Shown here in pieces: positions 36,042 to 50,180 of a stretch of DNA of 64,000 nucleotides. A model generated the notes under the pieces. The model searched no databases and had not been told where the DNA came from. It saw only the letters and a list, made by a program, of their open reading frames with translations. The DNA is from Nematostella vectensis (Eukaryota > Cnidaria > Anthozoa > Actiniaria > Edwardsiidae). Location: contig NC_064038.1 in the NCBI RefSeq assembly GCF_932526225.1, positions 18,835,075 to 18,899,074 of the forward strand, in the 5' to 3' direction. The position numbers and the translations under genes are program-made. The stretch's first letter is position 1. Every line of letters begins with the position of its first letter.

Positions 36042-36940
36042 AGTAGGGCGCGGTAAGTACTTGGATGGGTGACCGCTTCGGAATACCGTGTGCTGTAGGC
36101 ATTTCCTTTTTGTTACCGAAGTACTCACAGGACTGTTATATCAAATCTATTTCTTACACAGTTCTGTCGTCTACGGCCATACCACTGAGAAAGCACCGGT
36201 TCTCGTCCGATCACCGTACTTAAACTCAGTAGGGCACGGTTAGTACTTGGACGGGTGACCGCCTGGGAATACCGTGTGCTGTAGGCATTTCCTTTTTGTT
36301 ATCGAGGTACTTACAGGACTGTTATATAATAGATAGATCTTAAACAGTTCTATCGTCTACGGCCATACCACTGAGAAAGCACCGGTTCTCGTCCGATCAC
36401 CAAAGTTAAGCTCAGTAGGGCGCGGTTAGTACTTGGATGGGTGACCACCTGGGAATACCGTGTGCTGTAGGCATTTACTTTTTGTCATCGAAGTACTCAC
36501 AGGACTGTTATATAATAGATAGATCTTACACAGTTCTATCGTCTACGGCCATACCTCTTAGAAAGCACCGGTTCTCGTCCGATCACCAAAGTTAAGCTCA
36601 GTAGGGCGCGGTAAGTACTTGGATGGGTGACCGCTTCGAAATACCGTGTGCTGTAGGCATTTCCTTTTTGTTACCGAAGTACTCACAGGACTGTTATATA
36701 AAATCTATTTCTTACACAGTTCTGTCGTCTACGGCCATACCACTGAGAAAGCACCGGTTCTCGTCCGATTACCGTAGTTAAGCTCATTAGGGCACGGTTA
36801 GTACTTGGACGGGTGACCGCCTGGAAATACCGTGTGCTGTAGGCATTTCCTTTTTGTTAACGAAGTACTCACAGGACTGTTATATAATAGATAGATCTTA
36901 AACAGTTCTGTCGTCTACGGCCATACCACTGAGAAAGCAC

Positions 36941-36971
<31 letters not shown>

Positions 36972-37498
36972 AGTAGGGCGCGGTAAGTACTTGGATGGGT
37001 AACCGCTTCGGAATACCGTGTGCTGTAGGCATTTCCGTTTTGTTACCGAAGTACTCACAGGACTGTTATATAATATATATTTCTTACACAGTTCTGTCGT
37101 CTACGGCCATACCACTGAGAAAGCACCGGTTCTCGTCCGATTACCGTAGTTAATCTCATTAGGGCACGGTTAGTACTTGGACGGGTGACCGCCTGGAAAT
37201 ACCGTGTGCTGTAGGCATTTCCTTTTTGTTAACGAAGTACTCACAGGACTGTTATATAAAATCTATTTCTTACACAGTTCTGTCGTCGACGGCCATACCA
37301 CTGAGAAAGCACCTGTTCTCGTCCGATCACCGTAGTTAAGCTCAGTAGGGCACGGTTAGTACTTGGACGGGTGATCGCCTGGGAATACCGTGTGCTGTAC
37401 GCATTTCCTTTTTCTTATCGATGTACTCACAGGACTGTTATATAATAGATAGACCTTACACAGTTCTATCGTCTACGGCCATACCACTGAGAAACCAC

Positions 37499-37529
<31 letters not shown>

Positions 37530-38241
37530 AGTAGGGCGCGGTAAGTACTTGGATGGGTGACCGCTTCGGAATACCGTGTGCTGTAGGCATTTCCTTTTTG
37601 TTACCGAAGTACTCACAGGACTGTTATATCAAATCTATTTCTTACACAGCTCTGTCGTCTACGGCCATACCACTGAGAAAGCACCGGTTCTCGTCCGATC
37701 ACCGTAGTTAAGCTCAGTAGGGCACGGTTAGTACTTGGACGGGTGACCGCCTTGGAATACCGTGTGCTGTAGGCATTTCCTTTTTGTTATCGAGGTACTC
37801 ATAGGACTGTTATATAATAGATAGATTTTAAACAGTTCTATCGTCTACGGCCATACCACTGAGAAAGCACCGGTTCTCGTCCGATCACCAAAGTTAAGCT
37901 CAGTAGGGCGCGGTTAGTACTTGGATGGTGACCGCCTGGGAATACCGTGTGCTGTAGGCATTTACTTTGTGTTTTCGAAGTACTAACAGGACTGTTATAT
38001 AATAGATAGATCTTACACAGTTCTATCGTCTACGGCCATACCACTGAGAAAGCACCGGTTCTCGTCCAATCACCGAAGTTAAGCTCAGTAGGGCGCGGTT
38101 AGTACTTGGATGGGTGACCGCCTGGGAATACCGTGTGCTGTAGGCATTTCCTTTTTGTCATCGAAGTACTCACGGGACTGTTATATAATATATATTTCTT
38201 ACACAGTTCTGTCGTCTACGGCCATACCACTGAGAAAGCAC

Positions 38242-38272
<31 letters not shown>

Positions 38273-38613
38273 AGTAGGGCACGGTTAGTACTTGGATGGG
38301 TGACCGCCTGGGAATACCGTGTGCTGTAGGCATTTCCTTTTTGTCATCGAGGTACTCACAGGACTGTTATATAATAGATAGATTTTAAACAGTTCTATCG
38401 TCTACGGCCATACCACTGAGAAAGCACCGGTTCTCGTCCGATCACCGAATTTAAGCTCAGTAGGGCGCGGTTAGTACTTGGATGGGTGACCGCCTGGGAA
38501 TACCGTGTGCTGTAGGCATTTCCTTTTTGTCATCGAAGTACTCACAGGACTGTTATATAATAGATAGATCTTACACAGTTCTATCGTCTACGGCCATACC
38601 ACTTAGAAAGCAC

Positions 38614-38644
<31 letters not shown>

Positions 38645-38799
38645 AGTAGGGCGCGGTAAGTACTTGGATGGGTGACCGCTTCGGAATACCGTGTGCTGTA
38701 GGCATTTCCTTTTTGTCATCGAAGTACTCACAGGACTGTTATATAATATATATTTCTTACACAGTTCTGTCGTCTACGGCCATACCACTGAGAAAGCAC

Positions 38800-38830
<31 letters not shown>

Positions 38831-39357
38831 AGTAGGGCGCGGTTAGTACTTGGATGGGTGACCGCCTGGGAATACCGTGTGCTGTAGGCATTTCCTTTTT
38901 GTCATCGAAGTACTCACAGGACTGTTATATAATAGATAGATCTTACACAGTTCTATCGTCTACGGCCATACCACTTAGAAAGCACCGGTTCTCGCCCGAT
39001 CACCGAAGTTAAGCTCAGTAGGGCGCGGTAAGTACTTGGATGGGTGACCGCTTCGGAATACCGTGTGCTGTAGGCATTTCCTTTTTGTTACCAAAGTACT
39101 CACAGGACTGTTATATAAAATCTATTTCTTACACAGTTCTGTCGTCTACGGCCATACCACTGAGAAAGCACCGGTTCTCGTCCGATCACCGTAGTTAAGC
39201 TCAGTAGGGCACGGTTAGTAGTTGGATGGGTGACCGCCTGGGAATACCGTGTGCTGTAGGCATTTCCTTTTTGTTATCGTGGTACTCACAGGACTGTTAT
39301 ATAATAGATAGATCTTAAACAGTTCTGTCGTCTACGGCCATACCACTGAGAAAGCAC

Positions 39358-39388
<31 letters not shown>

Positions 39389-39914
39389 AGTAGGACGCGG
39401 TAAGTACTTGGATGGGTGACCGCCTGGGAATACCGTGTGCTGTAGGCATTTCCTTTTTGTTACCGAAGTACTCACAGGACTGTTATATAAAATCTATTTC
39501 TTACACAGTTCTGTCGTCTACGGCCATACCACTGAGAAAGCACCGGTTCTCGTCCGATTACCGTAGTTAAGCTCATTAGGGCGCGGTTAGTACTTGGACG
39601 GGTGACCGCCTGGAAATACCGTGTGCTGTAGGCATTTCCTTTTTGTTAACGAAGTACTCACAGGACTGTTACATAAAATCTATTTCTTACACAGTTCTGT
39701 CGTCTACGGCCATACCACTGAGAAAGCACCGGTTCTCGTCCGATCACCGTAGTTAAGCTCAGTAGGGCACGGTTAGTACTTGGACGGGTGACCGCCTGGG
39801 AATACCGTGTGCTGTACGCATTTCCTTTTTTTTATCGATGTACTCACAGGACTGTTATATAATAGATAGACCTTACACAGTTCTATCGTCTACGGCCATA
39901 CCACTGAGAAACAC

Positions 39915-39945
<31 letters not shown>

Positions 39946-40004
39946 AGTAGGGCGCGGTAAGTACTTGGATGGGTGACCGCTTCGGAATACCGTGTGCTGT
40001 AGGC
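35983..40004 (+). rRNA. 5S genes k=193-214 (10-kb copy 1, middle part)
   Basis: Twenty-two genes start at 35983, 36169, 36355, 36541, 36727, 36913, 37099, 37285, 37471, 37657, 37843, 38028, 38214, 38400, 38586, 38772, 38958, 39144, 39330, 39516, 39702 and 39888. Types: B G F B D B D S B C F A A A B A B C B' D C B. k=196 has cctcttag and cttcgaa; k=199 taatctc; k=200 ggtgatcg; k=201 gaaacc; k=203 the box C deletion; k=209 ctcgcccg; k=210 tagttgg; k=211 ggacgcgg; k=212 G68; k=214 a 1-bp deletion. Confidence 0.95.
39888..40004 (+). rRNA. 5S gene k=214 with 1-bp deletion at position 25
   Basis: G25 is missing (gagaaacacc), giving 117 nt in a B-type body. The lost base lies in the loop between helices II and III, so the effect on the fold may be mild. 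The same deletion is in k=228 (42491-42607), k=230 (42862-42978), k=269 (50123-50239) and k=283 (52726-52842). Each follows a terminator extended to T8. These copies trace the 14-unit and 10-kb duplications. Confidence 0.88.
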
Positions 40005-40072
40005 ATTTCCTTTTTGTTACCGAAGTACTCACAGGACTGTTATATCAAATCTATTTCTTACAAAGTTCTGTC

Positions 40073-40658
40073 GTCTACGGCCATACCACTGAGAAAGCAC
40101 CGGTTCTCGTCCGATCACCGTAGTTAAGCTCAGTAGGGCACGGTTAGTACTTGGACGGGTGACCGCCTGGGAATACCGTGTGCTGTAGGCATTTCCTTTT
40201 TGTTATCGAGGTACTCACAGGACTGTTATATAATAGATAGATCTTAAACAGTTCTATCGTCTACGGCCATACCACTGAGAAAGCACCGGTTCTCGTCCGA
40301 TCACCAAAGTTAAGCTCAGTAGGGCGCGGTTAGTACTTGGATGGGTGACCACCTGGGAATACCGTGTGCTGTAGGCATTTAGTTTTTGTTTTCGAAGTAC
40401 TAACAGGACTGTTATATAATAGATAGATCTTACACAGTTCTATCTTCTACGGCCATACCACTGAGAAAGCACCGGTTCTCGTCCAATCACCGAAGTTAAG
40501 CTCAGTAGGGCGCGGTTAGTACTTGGATGGGTGACCGCCTGGGAATACCGTGTGCTGTAGGCATTTCCTTTTTGTCATCGAAGTACTCACAGGACTGTTA
40601 TATAATATATATTTCTTACACAGTTCTGTCGTCTACGGCCATACCACTGAGAAAGCAC

Positions 40659-40689
<31 letters not shown>

Positions 40690-41030
40690 AGTAGGGCACG
40701 GTTAGTACTTGGATGGGTGACCGCCTGGGAATACCGTGTGCTGTAGGCATTTCCTTTTTGTCATCGAGGTACTCACAGGACTGTTATATAATAGATAGAT
40801 GTTAAACAGTTCTATCGTCTACGGCCATACCACTGAGAAAGCACCGGTTCTCGTCCGATCACCGAATTTAAGCTCAGTAGGGCGCGGTTAGTACTTGGAT
40901 GGGTGACCGCCTGGGAATACCGTGTGCTGTAGGCATTTCCTTTTTGTCATCGAAGTACTCACAGGACTGTTATATAATAGATAGATCTTACACAGTTCTA
41001 TCGTCTACGGCCGTACCACTGAGAAAGCAC

Positions 41031-41061
<31 letters not shown>

Positions 41062-41216
41062 AGTAGGGCGCGGTTAGTACTTGGATGGGTGACCGCCTGG
41101 GAATACCGTGTGCTGTAGGCATTTCCTTTTTGTCATCGAAGTACTCACGGGACTGTTATATAATATATATTTCTTACACAGTTCTGTCGTCTACGGCCAT
41201 ACCACTGAGAAAGCAC

Positions 41217-41247
<31 letters not shown>

Positions 41248-41402
41248 AGTAGGGCGCGGTTAGTACTTGGATGGGTGACCGCCTGGGAATACCGTGTGCT
41301 GTAGGCATTTCCTTTTTGTCATCGAAGTACTCACAGGACTGTTATATAATAGATAGATCTTACACAGTTCTATCGTCTACGGCCATACCACTTAGAAAGC
41401 AC

Positions 41403-41433
<31 letters not shown>

Positions 41434-41960
41434 AGTAGGGCGCGGTAAGTACTTGGATGGGTGACCGCTTCGGAATACCGTGTGCTGTAGGCATTTCCTT
41501 TTTGTTACCAAAGTACTCACAGGACTGTTATATAATAGATAGATCTTAAACAGTTCTGTCGTCTACGACCATACCACTGAGAAAGCACCGGTTCTCGTCC
41601 GATCACCGAATTTAAGCTCAGTAGGGCGCGGTTAGTACTTGGATGGGTGACCGCCTGGGAATACCGTGTGCTGTAGGCATTTCCTTTTTGTCATCGAAGT
41701 ACTCACAGGACTGTTATATAATAGATAGATCTTACACAGTTCTATCGTCTACGGCCATACCACTGAGAAAGCACCGGTTCTCGTCCGATCACCGTAGTTA
41801 AGCTCAGTAGGGCACGGTTAGTACTTGGATGGGTGACCGACTGGGAATACCGTGTGCTGTAGGCATTTCCTTTTTGTTATCGTGGTACTCACAGGACTGT
41901 TATATAATAGATAGATCTTAAACAGTTCTGTCGTCTACGGCCATACCACTGAGAAAGCAC

Positions 41961-41991
<31 letters not shown>

Positions 41992-42517
41992 AGTAGAGCG
42001 CGGTAAGTACTTGGATGGGTGACCGCCTGGGAATACCGTGTGCTGTAGGCATTTCCTTTTTGTCATCGAAGTACTCACAGGACTGTTATATAATAGATAG
42101 ATCTTACACAGTTCTGTCGTCTACGGCCATACCACTGAGAAAGCACCGGTTCTCGTCCGATTACCGTAGTTAAGCTCATTAGGGCGCGGTTAGTACTTGG
42201 ACGGGTGACCGCCTGGAAATACCGTGTGCTGTAGGCATTTCCTTTTTGTTAACGAAGTACCCACAGGACTGTTATATAAAATCTATTTCTTACACAGTTC
42301 TGTCGTCTACGGCCATACCACTGAGAAAGCACCGGTTCTCGTCCGATCACCGTAGTTAAGCTCAGTAGGGCACGGTTAGTACTTGGACGGGTGACCGCCT
42401 GGGAATACCGTGTGCTGTACGCATTTCCTTTTTTTTATCGATGTACTCACAGGACTGTTATATAATAGATAGACCTTACACAGTTCTATCGTCTACGGCC
42501 ATACCACTGAGAAACAC

Positions 42518-42548
<31 letters not shown>

Positions 42549-42888
42549 AGTAGGGCGCGGTAAGTACTTGGATGGGTGACCGCTTCGGAATACCGTGTGC
42601 TGTAGGCATTTCCTTTTTGTTACCGAAGTACTCACAGGACTGTTATATCAAATCTATTTCTTACAAAGTTCTGTCGTCTACGGCCATACCACTGAGAAAG
42701 CACCGGTTCTCGTCCGATCACCGTAGTTAAGCTCAGTAGGGCACGGTTAGTACTTGGACGGGTGACCGCCTGGGAATACCGTGTGCTGTACGCATTTCCT
42801 TTTTTTTATCGATGTACTCACAGGACTGTTATATAATAGATAGACCTTACACAGTTCTATCGTCTACGGCCATACCACTGAGAAACAC

Positions 42889-42919
<31 letters not shown>

Positions 42920-42978
42920 AGTAGGGCGCGGTAAGTACTTGGATGGGTGACCGCTTCGGAATACCGTGTGCTGTAGGC
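40073..42978 (+). rRNA. 5S genes k=215-230 (10-kb copy 1, last part, and junction)
   Basis: Sixteen genes start at 40073, 40259, 40445, 40631, 40817, 41003, 41189, 41375, 41561, 41747, 41933, 42119, 42305, 42491, 42676 and 42862. Types: C F A A A A A B A C B' D C B C B. Spacers before k=215 and 229 read ttacaaagttctg; k=217 has T at position 1; k=220 has ggccgtacc; k=223 ctacgacc; k=224 gaccgactg; k=225 agagcgcgg; k=228 and 230 have the G25 deletion. Gene 230 and its spacer repeat gene 228 and lie at the junction of the two 10-kb copies. Confidence 0.95.
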
Positions 42979-43046
42979 ATTTCCGTTTTGTTACCGAAGT
43001 ACTCACAGGACTGTTATATAATATATATTTCTTACACAGTTCTGTC

Positions 43047-43444
43047 GTCTACGGCCATACCACTGAGAAAGCACCGGTTCTCGTCCGATTACCGTAGTTA
43101 AGCTCATTAGGGCACGGTTAGTACTTGGACGGGTGACCGCCTGGATATACCGTGTGCTGAAGGCATTTCCTTTTTGTTAACGAAGTACTCACAGGACTGT
43201 TATATAAAATCTATTTCTTACACAGTTCTGTCGTCGACGGCCATACCACTGAGAAAGCACCTGTTCTCGTCCGATCACCGTAGTTAAGCTCAGTAGGGCA
43301 CGGTTAGTACTTGGACGGGTGACCGCCTGGGAATACCGTGTGCTGTACGCATTTCCTTTTTCTTATCGATGTACTCACAGGACTGTTATATAATAGATAG
43401 ACCTTACACAGTTCTATCGTCTACGGCCATACCACTGAGAAAGC

Positions 43445-43477
<33 letters not shown>

Positions 43478-44189
43478 AGTAGGGCGCGGTAAGTACTTGG
43501 ATGGGTGACCGCTTCGGAATACCGTGTGCTGTAGGCATTTCCTTTTTGTTACCGAAGTACTCACAGGACTGTTATATCAAATCTATTTCTTACACAGTTC
43601 TGTCGTCTACGGCCATACCACTGAGAAAGCACCGGTTCTCGTCCGATCACCGTAGTTAAGCTCAGTAGGGCACGGTTAGTACTTGGACGGGTGACCGCCT
43701 GGGAATACCGTGTGCTGTAGGCATTTCCTTTTTGTTATCGAGGTACTCACAGGACTGTTATATAATAGATAGATCTTAAACAGTTCTATCGTCTACGGCC
43801 ATACCACTGAGAAAGCACCGGTTCTCGTCCGATCACCAAAGTTAAGCTCAGTAGGGCGCGGTTAGTACTTGGATGGTGACCGCCTGGGAATACCGTGTGC
43901 TGTAGGCATTTACTTTTTGTTTTCGAAGTACTAACAGGACTGTTATATAATAGATAGATCTTACACAGTTCTATCGTCTACGGCCATACCACTGAGAAAG
44001 CACCGGTTCTCGTCCAATCACCAAAGTTAAGCTCAGTAGGGCGCGGTTAGTACTTGGATGGGTGACCGCCTGGGAATACCGTGTGCTGTAGGCATTTCCT
44101 TTTTGTCATCGAAGTACTCACAGGACTGTTATATAATATATATTTCTTACACAGTTCTGTCGTCTACGGCCATACCACTGAGAAAGCAC

Positions 44190-44220
<31 letters not shown>

Positions 44221-44561
44221 AGTAGGGCACGGTTAGTACTTGGATGGGTGACCGCCTGGGAATACCGTGTGCTGTAGGCATTTCCTTTTTGTCATCGAGG
44301 TACTCACAGGACTGTTATATAATAGATAGATTTTAAACAGTTCTATCGTCTACGGCCATACCACTGAGAAAGCACCGGTTCTCGTCCGATCACCGAATTT
44401 AAGCTCAGTAGGGCGCGGTTAGTACTTGGATGGGTGACCGCCTGGGAATACCGTGTGCTGTAGGAATTTCCTTTTTGTCATCGAAGTACTCACAGGACTG
44501 TTATATAATAGATAGATCTTACACAGTTCTATCGTCTACGGCCATACCACTTAGAAAGCAC

Positions 44562-44592
<31 letters not shown>

Positions 44593-44747
44593 AGTAGGGC
44601 GCGGTAAGTACTTGGATGGGTGACCGCTTCGGAATACCGTGTGCTGTAGGCATTTCCTTTTTGTCATCGAAGTACTCACAGGACTGTTATATAATATATA
44701 TTTCTTACACAGTTCTGTCGTCTACGGCCATACCACTGAGAAAGCAC

Positions 44748-44778
<31 letters not shown>

Positions 44779-44933
44779 AGTAGGGCGCGGTTAGTACTTG
44801 GATGGGTGACCGCCTGGGAATACCGTGTGCTGTAGGCATTTCCTTTTTGTCATCGAAGTACTCACGGGACTGTTATATAATATATATTTCTTACACAGTT
44901 CTGTCGTCTACGGCCATACCACTGAGAAAGCAT

Positions 44934-44964
<31 letters not shown>

Positions 44965-45305
44965 AGTAGGGCACGGTTAGTACTTGAATGGGTGACCGCC
45001 TGGGAATACCGTGTGCTGTAGGCATTTCCTTTTTGTCATCGAGGTACTCACAGGACTGTTATATAATAGATAGATTTTAAACAGTTCTATCGTCTACGGC
45101 CATACCACTGAGAAAGCACCGGTTCTCGTCCGATCACCGAATTTAAGCTCAGTAGGGCGCGGTTAGTACTTGGATGGGTGACCGCCTGGGAATACCGTGT
45201 GCTGTAGGCATTTCCTTTTTGTCATCGAAGTACTCACAGGACTGTTATATAATAGATAGATCTTACACAGTTCTATCGTCTACGGCCATACCACTTAGAA
45301 AGCAC

Positions 45306-45336
<31 letters not shown>

Positions 45337-45491
45337 AGTAGGGCGCGGTAAGTACTTGGATGGGTGACCGCTTCGGAATACCGTGTGCTGTAGGCATTTC
45401 CTTTTTGTCATCGAAGTACTCACAGGACTGTTATATAATATATATTTCTTACACAGTTTTGTCGTCTACGGCCATACCACTGAGAAAGCAC

Positions 45492-45522
<31 letters not shown>

Positions 45523-45677
45523 AGTAGGGCGCGGTTAGTACTTGGATGGGTGACCGCCTGGGAATACCGTGTGCTGTAGGCATTTCCTTTTTGTCATCGA
45601 AGTACTCACGGGACTGTTATATAATATATATTTCTTACACAGTTCTGTCGTCTACGGCCATACCACTGAGAAAGCAC

Positions 45678-45708
<31 letters not shown>

Positions 45709-45863
45709 AGTAGGGCGCGGTTAGTACTTGGATGGGTGACCGCCTGGGAATACCGTGTGCTGTAGGCATTTCCTTTTTGTCATCGAAGTACTCACAGGAC
45801 TGTTATATAATAGATAGATCTTACACAGTTCTATCGTCTACGGCCATACCACTTAGAAAGCAC

Positions 45864-45894
<31 letters not shown>

Positions 45895-46149
45895 AGTAGG
45901 GCGCGGTAAGTCCTTGGATGGGTGACCGCTTCGGAATACCGTGTGCTGTAGGCATTTCCTTTTTGTTACCAAAGTACTTACAGGACTGTTATATAAAATC
46001 TATTTCTTACACAGTTCTGTCGTCTACGGCCATACCACTGAGAAAGCACCGGTTCTCGTCCGATCACCGTAGTTAAGCTCAGTAGGGCACGGTTAAAACA
46101 CGTTAGTACTTGGATGGGTGACCGCCTTGGAATACCGTGTGCTGTACGC
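43047..46149 (+). rRNA. 5S genes k=231-247 (10-kb copy 2, first part)
   Basis: Seventeen genes start at 43047, 43233, 43419, 43605, 43791, 43976, 44162, 44348, 44534, 44720, 44906, 45092, 45278, 45464, 45650, 45836 and 46022. Types: D S B C F A A A B A A A B A A B C. k=236 (gtccaatc with A48) and k=237 (A68) have no partner in copy 1 but match k=160-161, so copy 1 lost two units. k=233 has a private gcaacgg. k=247 has the 10-bp insertion. Confidence 0.95.
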
Positions 46150-46217
46150 ATTTCCTTTTTCTTATCGATGTACTCACAGGACTGTTATATAATAGATAGA
46201 CCTTACACAGTTCTATC

Positions 46218-46245
46218 GTCTACGGCCATACCACTGAGAAAGCAC

Positions 46246-46276
<31 letters not shown>

Positions 46277-47175
46277 AGTAGGGCGCGGTAAGTACTTGGA
46301 TGGGTGACCGCTTCGGAATACCGTGTGCTGTAGGCATTTCCTTTTTGTTACCGAAGTACTCACAGGACTGTTATATCAAATCTATTTCTTACACAGTTCT
46401 GTCGTCTACGGCCATACCACTGAGAAAGCACCGGTTCTCGTCCGATCACCGTACTTAAACTCAGTAGGGCACGGTTAGTACTTGGACGGGTGACCGCCTG
46501 GGAATACCGTGTGCTGTAGGCATTTCCTTTTTGTTATCGAGGTACTTACAGGACTGTTATATAATAGATAGATCTTAAACAGTTCTATCGTCTACGGCCA
46601 TACCACTGAGAAAGCACCGGTTCTCGTCCGATCACCAAAGTTAAGCTCAGTAGGGCGCGGTTAGTACTTGGATGGGTGACCACCTGGGAATACCGTGTGC
46701 TGTAGGCATTTACTTTTTGTCATCGAAGTACTCACAGGACTGTTATATAATAGATAGATCTTACACAGTTCTATCGTCTACGGCCATACCTCTTAGAAAG
46801 CACCGGTTCTCGTCCGATCACCAAAGTTAAGCTCAGTAGGGCGCGGTAAGTACTTGGATGGGTGACCGCTTCGAAATACCGTGTGCTGTAGGCATTTCCT
46901 TTTTGTTACCGAAGTACTCACAGGACTGTTATATAAAATCTATTTCTTACACAGTTCTGTCGTCTACGGCCATACCACTGAGAAAGCACCGGTTCTCGTC
47001 CGATTACCGTAGTTAAGCTCATTAGGGCACGGTTAGTACTTGGACGGGTGACCGCCTGGAAATACCGTGTGCTGTAGGCATTTCCTTTTTGTTAACGAAG
47101 TACTCACAGGACTGTTATATAATAGATAGATCTTAAACAGTTCTGTCGTCTACGGCCATACCACTGAGAAAGCAC

Positions 47176-47206
<31 letters not shown>

Positions 47207-47733
47207 AGTAGGGCGCGGTAAGTACTTGGATGGGTAACCGCTTCGGAATACCGTGTGCTGTAGGCATTTCCGTTTTGTTACCGAAGTACTCACAGGACTG
47301 TTATATAATATATATTTCTTACACAGTTCTGTCGTCTACGGCCATACCACTGAGAAAGCACCGGTTCTCGTCCGATTACCGTAGTTAATCTCATTAGGGC
47401 ACGGTTAGTACTTGGACGGGTGACCGCCTGGAAATACCGTGTGCTGTAGGCATTTCCTTTTTGTTAACGAAGTACTCACAGGACTGTTATATAAAATCTA
47501 TTTCTTACACAGTTCTGTCGTCGACGGCCATACCACTGAGAAAGCACCTGTTCTCGTCCGATCACCGTAGTTAAGCTCAGTAGGGCACGGTTAGTACTTG
47601 GACGGGTGATCGCCTGGGAATACCGTGTGCTGTACGCATTTCCTTTTTCTTATCGATGTACTCACAGGACTGTTATATAATAGATAGACCTTACACAGTT
47701 CTATCGTCTACGGCCATACCACTGAGAAACCAC

Positions 47734-47764
<31 letters not shown>

Positions 47765-48476
47765 AGTAGGGCGCGGTAAGTACTTGGATGGGTGACCGCT
47801 TCGGAATACCGTGTGCTGTAGGCATTTCCTTTTTGTTACCGAAGTACTCACAGGACTGTTATATCAAATCTATTTCTTACACAGCTCTGTCGTCTACGGC
47901 CATACCACTGAGAAAGCACCGGTTCTCGTCCGATCACCGTAGTTAAGCTCAGTAGGGCACGGTTAGTACTTGGACGGGTGACCGCCTTGGAATACCGTGT
48001 GCTGTAGGCATTTCCTTTTTGTTATCGAGGTACTCATAGGACTGTTATATAATAGATAGATTTTAAACAGTTCTATCGTCTACGGCCATACCACTGAGAA
48101 AGCACCGGTTCTCGTCCGATCACCAAAGTTAAGCTCAGTAGGGCGCGGTTAGTACTTGGATGGTGACCGCCTGGGAATACCGTGTGCTGTAGGCATTTAC
48201 TTTGTGTTTTCGAAGTACTAACAGGACTGTTATATAATAGATAGATCTTACACAGTTCTATCGTCTACGGCCATACCACTGAGAAAGCACCGGTTCTCGT
48301 CCAATCACCGAAGTTAAGCTCAGTAGGGCGCGGTTAGTACTTGGATGGGTGACCGCCTGGGAATACCGTGTGCTGTAGGCATTTCCTTTTTGTCATCGAA
48401 GTACTCACGGGACTGTTATATAATATATATTTCTTACACAGTTCTGTCGTCTACGGCCATACCACTGAGAAAGCAC

Positions 48477-48507
<31 letters not shown>

Positions 48508-48848
48508 AGTAGGGCACGGTTAGTACTTGGATGGGTGACCGCCTGGGAATACCGTGTGCTGTAGGCATTTCCTTTTTGTCATCGAGGTACTCACAGGACT
48601 GTTATATAATAGATAGATTTTAAACAGTTCTATCGTCTACGGCCATACCACTGAGAAAGCACCGGTTCTCGTCCGATCACCGAATTTAAGCTCAGTAGGG
48701 CGCGGTTAGTACTTGGATGGGTGACCGCCTGGGAATACCGTGTGCTGTAGGCATTTCCTTTTTGTCATCGAAGTACTCACAGGACTGTTATATAATAGAT
48801 AGATCTTACACAGTTCTATCGTCTACGGCCATACCACTTAGAAAGCAC

Positions 48849-48879
<31 letters not shown>

Positions 48880-49034
48880 AGTAGGGCGCGGTAAGTACTT
48901 GGATGGGTGACCGCTTCGGAATACCGTGTGCTGTAGGCATTTCCTTTTTGTCATCGAAGTACTCACAGGACTGTTATATAATATATATTTCTTACACAGT
49001 TCTGTCGTCTACGGCCATACCACTGAGAAAGCAC

Positions 49035-49065
<31 letters not shown>

Positions 49066-49592
49066 AGTAGGGCGCGGTTAGTACTTGGATGGGTGACCGC
49101 CTGGGAATACCGTGTGCTGTAGGCATTTCCTTTTTGTCATCGAAGTACTCACAGGACTGTTATATAATAGATAGATCTTACACAGTTCTATCGTCTACGG
49201 CCATACCACTTAGAAAGCACCGGTTCTCGCCCGATCACCGAAGTTAAGCTCAGTAGGGCGCGGTAAGTACTTGGATGGGTGACCGCTTCGGAATACCGTG
49301 TGCTGTAGGCATTTCCTTTTTGTTACCAAAGTACTCACAGGACTGTTATATAAAATCTATTTCTTACACAGTTCTGTCGTCTACGGCCATACCACTGAGA
49401 AAGCACCGGTTCTCGTCCGATCACCGTAGTTAAGCTCAGTAGGGCACGGTTAGTAGTTGGATGGGTGACCGCCTGGGAATACCGTGTGCTGTAGGCATTT
49501 CCTTTTTGTTATCGTGGTACTCACAGGACTGTTATATAATAGATAGATCTTAAACAGTTCTGTCGTCTACGGCCATACCACTGAGAAAGCAC

Positions 49593-49623
<31 letters not shown>

Positions 49624-50149
49624 AGTAGGACGCGGTAAGTACTTGGATGGGTGACCGCCTGGGAATACCGTGTGCTGTAGGCATTTCCTTTTTGTTACCG
49701 AAGTACTCACAGGACTGTTATATAAAATCTATTTCTTACACAGTTCTGTCGTCTACGGCCATACCACTGAGAAAGCACCGGTTCTCGTCCGATTACCGTA
49801 GTTAAGCTCATTAGGGCGCGGTTAGTACTTGGACGGGTGACCGCCTGGAAATACCGTGTGCTGTAGGCATTTCCTTTTTGTTAACGAAGTACTCACAGGA
49901 CTGTTACATAAAATCTATTTCTTACACAGTTCTGTCGTCTACGGCCATACCACTGAGAAAGCACCGGTTCTCGTCCGATCACCGTAGTTAAGCTCAGTAG
50001 GGCACGGTTAGTACTTGGACGGGTGACCGCCTGGGAATACCGTGTGCTGTACGCATTTCCTTTTTTTTATCGATGTACTCACAGGACTGTTATATAATAG
50101 ATAGACCTTACACAGTTCTATCGTCTACGGCCATACCACTGAGAAACAC

Positions 50150-50180
<31 letters not shown>

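Noticed and set aside
37971-37985. Loss of terminator at the variant tttactttgtgttttcg
   Set aside because: The first T-run is broken but T4 (gttttcg) follows at once, so termination is still expected. The same applies to its copy near 48,200.
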